A DNA stretch of 16,043 nucleotides, from the NCBI GenBank assembly GCA_002395865.1, contig DGVE01000165.1, positions 1 to 16,043 on the forward strand, in the 5' to 3' direction. The translations under genes and the position numbers were made by a program. Below are positions 13,746 to 16,043 of the stretch, in pieces. Each line of letters begins with the position of its first letter. Positions within the stretch are counted from its first letter, which is position 1. Origin of the DNA: Lachnospiraceae bacterium UBA4292 (GTDB taxonomy: Bacteria > Bacillota > Clostridia > Lachnospirales > Lachnospiraceae). A model generated the notes under the pieces. The model ran no database searches, had not been told where the DNA came from, and worked only from the letters and a program-made list of their open reading frames with translations.

Positions 13746-16043
13746 ATGCCTGATAAGAAGATATTTGAAGCCGACAAAAAGCCAACGAACATCAAAGCCG
13801 ACCAGCTCATTTCCCAGATAATGACCTATGCAAAGCAACACCATATGACCCGCAGGGAGGTCATCGGCGAGTACTTTTCATGGAAGGCCGCATGGTATCT
13901 TACCTGCGGACGGGGTTTCTCAAAGAATGATACCAAGGAGGTCAATTTTTCGGAGCTTGAGAAGAACGCGAGAAAGGTAAAGCTCGCGGAGGGTGCCAAT
14001 TACGGTATCAATATGTATGAGAACATCTACCCTCCGATAAAGCTCGCGGACATGGATCACACCGCGTTCCTCTACTACAACTGGGATAAGCTGAGTATTA
14101 AGAGCGACGCGAGAAACAATCTTTTAAGGGAATCCCTCGGCGACCATATCCGCCGCTTCAAGACGAAAGTGCGCAACTGCTCCGAGCATATATTGTTCGA
14201 CGCGCCGGAACCTGAAGTCTACACCGAGTACGCGAAGACACCCGCCACCTACGAGTACAGCGCCCCCGAGAGCGCATGGCGCACATTTACGGCGGCAGTC
14301 AACCACTATGGCGGCAGAGGTGCGATCGCACTCGACGACCACGCGGTAAATGAGATGAAGGCGGACCCTTTCAGCATCCTCACCATGAGGAACAAAGAGA
14401 CTGTTCGAATGGCAGGCAACAAGGCTTACCGCCAGCTCAACACAGAGTACAAGAGGACGATCTCCAACTTCACCTTCAAGGAGACAGCAGACTTCGACAG
14501 GATGAAGGGGAAAGCCTCTGTACTTCTTAACTCCATGAAAGGCCGCAGCGGTCCCGAAGCGCAGACTCCCGAGTGGAAAGAGCTTGTAAATGCGGTTGAG
14601 GATTTTTCCGAAGAACCCGAGAAGCTCATCGCCGCGGAGAAGAGTGCCAAAGTCCTTCTTGCGGTCGAGAAATTCACCAAGGGCAGAAAGAGCCTGTACG
14701 GCTCCGACATGAAGAACGAAATGGTCAAGGACGCCCTCAAGGCACTGGCCATCACCATTCCCGACGCGGCTCACAACCCGAACGTCACACCTCTCATCAA
14801 CCGTTTCAACGATGTCAGAGGATGGCGTCTTCAGAAGAAGATCCGCCTCGGCAACTTCAGAACGACTGCAGCCACGGATATCGCTCCCGAGGGTCTCGAT
14901 AACCCCTATTTCCAGCTCGGGATGCATGCGGAGAAGGCAACGAACGTATATGATTATTTAAATGTGTGGACGGGCGACGGACAGATCATCGACGAGATGG
15001 ACCCCAAGGCAAAATTAATAAACAGCGAAGCAGGCTATGAGGAAGGTGTAAGGGAGCCTGAGATAAAGGAGCCTGAGAAGAAGGAACCCGAGAAGAAGGA
15101 ACCTGAGAAGAAAGAACCTAAGAAGAAGGAACCCGAGATAAAGGAGCCTGAGAAAAAAGAGCCCGAGAAGAAGATCAAGTCCATGTCAATAAAGGATGTG
15201 TGCGCCGGGTTCAGGAAGAATCTGAACGTTCTCTCGACCTATGACGTGAATTCGAAAAACCTTCCGAATATGAAGACTCTAAAGCTGCTCTTCTCCGGCT
15301 GCATAGCGTTAAGCAATGCCAAGCCGCTCTCATCGGATCCCACAAAGCTCGACTTAAACGTCCTCACCGATGAGCAGATGGCTCTTTCGGAGGATCCCTC
15401 AGTCGTAAATATGGCCGAGGAATTTTTAAAGAGCCCCGAGGCGCGTGGGCAGATAAAGGATATTGCAATAAACAGCCTTAAGGATAAGGAGCCCGAGCTG
15501 AGCTTTGCGAAGAGCATGTCGAAAATGATCGAGAAGAAGGGTTACAACAAGCTCCAGAACTTCATTTACGGCGACGACGGCGAGGACCCCGGGCTCGGCG
15601 ACGATATGGAACAGGATGAGCCGGAAGCGGATGACGATACGGATTACATAACGTACTCCGATGCCTGCAAGTCGGTAGACCCCTTTATCAAAGCGCTCAA
15701 GAACAACAGTGTGGATACGCTGGCCAACATTAAAAAGAACAGTCTGATCACCAATCTGGCTATTATAAAGGCCCTCTCCACTGCCGACATGTACACAGTA
15801 GACGGTGATAACAAGAACCCGGTCGTGATCGTAGATGAGATCAACAAAAAGGCTCAGGAGTACACGAAGGATCCCGCCATCTTAAAGATCGCGGAAGAGT
15901 TCAAGAAAAACGAGGGTCCCAGAAAGAAATTTAAGGAATACGCCGAAACGGCTCTTACACGTAAGAACCCTCACCAGTCCATGATCACTCAGGCCGGCTC
16001 CTTCATCCAGTCATATACCGTCGGCCTGCAGCGTTTGAATATG
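13746..16043 (+). CDS. Large uncharacterised repeat protein, 3' end missing
   Basis: I do not recognise this protein. 766 codons are open and the frame continues past the right edge. The ATG at 13746 (MPDKKIFEAD) follows AAGGAAG by about 4 bases. An upstream in-frame ATG at 13671, with a weaker site, would add 25 residues; a TAA at 13665 closes the frame. There is no signal peptide, transmembrane segment or lipobox, so it is either cytoplasmic or exported by another route. Residues 1-435 are mixed helical and charged, with several Tyr/Trp-rich stretches. Residues 437-476 are eight pentads of EPEKK type. After this come two related units (about 484-600 and 639 to the edge) joined by a very acidic linker (about 609-634). 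The length, charge and modularity suggest a structural or scaffold protein, but that is inference. An 804-base ORF on the opposite strand at 14124-14927 is judged a shadow. Confidence 0.85.
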   Translation, partial: MPDKKIFEADKKPTNIKADQLISQIMTYAKQHHMTRREVIGEYFSWKAAWYLTCGRGFSKNDTKEVNFSELEKNARKVKLAEGANYGINMYENIYPPIKLADMDHTAFLYYNWDKLSIKSDARNNLLRESLGDHIRRFKTKVRNCSEHILFDAPEPEVYTEYAKTPATYEYSAPESAWRTFTAAVNHYGGRGAIALDDHAVNEMKADPFSILTMRNKETVRMAGNKAYRQLNTEYKRTISNFTFKETADFDRMKGKASVLLNSMKGRSGPEAQTPEWKELVNAVEDFSEEPEKLIAAEKSAKVLLAVEKFTKGRKSLYGSDMKNEMVKDALKALAITIPDAAHNPNVTPLINRFNDVRGWRLQKKIRLGNFRTTAATDIAPEGLDNPYFQLGMHAEKATNVYDYLNVWTGDGQIIDEMDPKAKLINSEAGYEEGVREPEIKEPEKKEPEKKEPEKKEPKKKEPEIKEPEKKEPEKKIKSMSIKDVCAGFRKNLNVLSTYDVNSKNLPNMKTLKLLFSGCIALSNAKPLSSDPTKLDLNVLTDEQMALSEDPSVVNMAEEFLKSPEARGQIKDIAINSLKDKEPELSFAKSMSKMIEKKGYNKLQNFIYGDDGEDPGLGDDMEQDEPEADDDTDYITYSDACKSVDPFIKALKNNSVDTLANIKKNSLITNLAIIKALSTADMYTVDGDNKNPVVIVDEINKKAQEYTKDPAILKIAEEFKKNEGPRKKFKEYAETALTRKNPHQSMITQAGSFIQSYTVGLQRLNM
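15054..15173 (+). repeat. Eight tandem 15-bp repeats encoding EPEKK-type pentads
   Basis: Codons 437-476 of the large ORF encode EPEIK, EPEKK (x3), EPKKK, EPEIK, EPEKK (x2). The DNA units are close but not identical, differing mostly in third positions (GAG/GAA, CCT/CCC, AAG/AAA), so the repeat is selected at protein level while still prone to slippage. A Pro every five residues with alternating charge should give a stiff extended linker between the N-terminal region and the duplicated C-terminal units. Confidence 0.95.
15195..16043 (+). repeat. Degenerate duplication of about 120 residues within the large ORF
   Basis: Residues 484-525 align without gaps to 639-680 (offset 155): both start D-x-C, both end ALSxA, and V501 and V656 also match. 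After a 4-residue shift (offset 159), D550-P551 matches D709-P710, AEEF (557-560) matches AEEF (716-719), and R567, K571, A574 and L578 match R726, K730, A733 and L737. Unit 1 spans roughly 15195-15545 and unit 2 starts at 15660 and reaches the edge. The acidic linker lies between them. Confidence 0.75.

Noticed and set aside
14124..14927. 267-codon ORF on the minus strand inside the large repeat-protein gene
   Set aside because: It is antisense to a 766-codon plus-strand frame that has a good ribosome binding site and protein-level repeats. It has no good ribosome binding site of its own that I could see and its product has no recognisable motif.
15054..15173. CRISPR-like array
   Set aside because: The repeats are contiguous 15-bp coding units without spacers and are in frame within a long ORF.

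Overview
The window is bacterial, with short gaps, Shine-Dalgarno sites and sigma-A-like promoters. The gene set and order (hprK, murB, whiA, an HPr-like gene, dnaE, pfkA) point to a Gram-positive member of the Clostridia. I favour Lachnospiraceae, but that family-level call is inference. G+C is about half by eye. No rRNA, tRNA, CRISPR array, transposase, phage gene or origin was seen.

Layout. Positions 1-4700, minus strand: an oligopeptide-type ABC importer in transcript order oppA (lipoprotein, 855 aa), oppB and oppC (cut by the left edge). Its promoter lies near 4782-4810. Positions 4949-5935, minus: pfkA with its own promoter and a clean terminator. Positions 6034-12653, minus: hprK, murB, whiA, an HPr-like gene and dnaE in one tight run, started by a good promoter at 12707-12735 and interrupted by a hairpin plus U-run just before dnaE. 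Positions 12868-13575, plus: a divergent single-pass membrane protein of unknown function with its own promoter and terminator. Positions 13746-16043, plus: the first 766 codons of a large uncharacterised protein that runs off the right edge. It carries eight EPEKK-type pentads and a degenerate duplication of about 120 residues.

How the genes fit together. HprK phosphorylates Ser46 of HPr-like proteins in response to glycolytic state. The HPr-like protein here keeps Ser46 but has Asp where the PTS phosphocarrier has His15, so it looks like Crh, a regulator-only HPr. It sits directly downstream of whiA, as crh does in Bacillus subtilis. The cluster therefore joins carbon-state sensing (HprK, Crh) to wall synthesis (MurB), division control (WhiA), replication (DnaE) and glycolysis (PfkA). 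rapZ and glmR, usual neighbours of whiA, are absent.

The least explained parts are the large repeat protein at the right edge, the Crh-like protein with Asp15, and the importer. In the importer both the binding protein and the first external loop of OppC are unusually large, and the OppC loop carries a CxxC.
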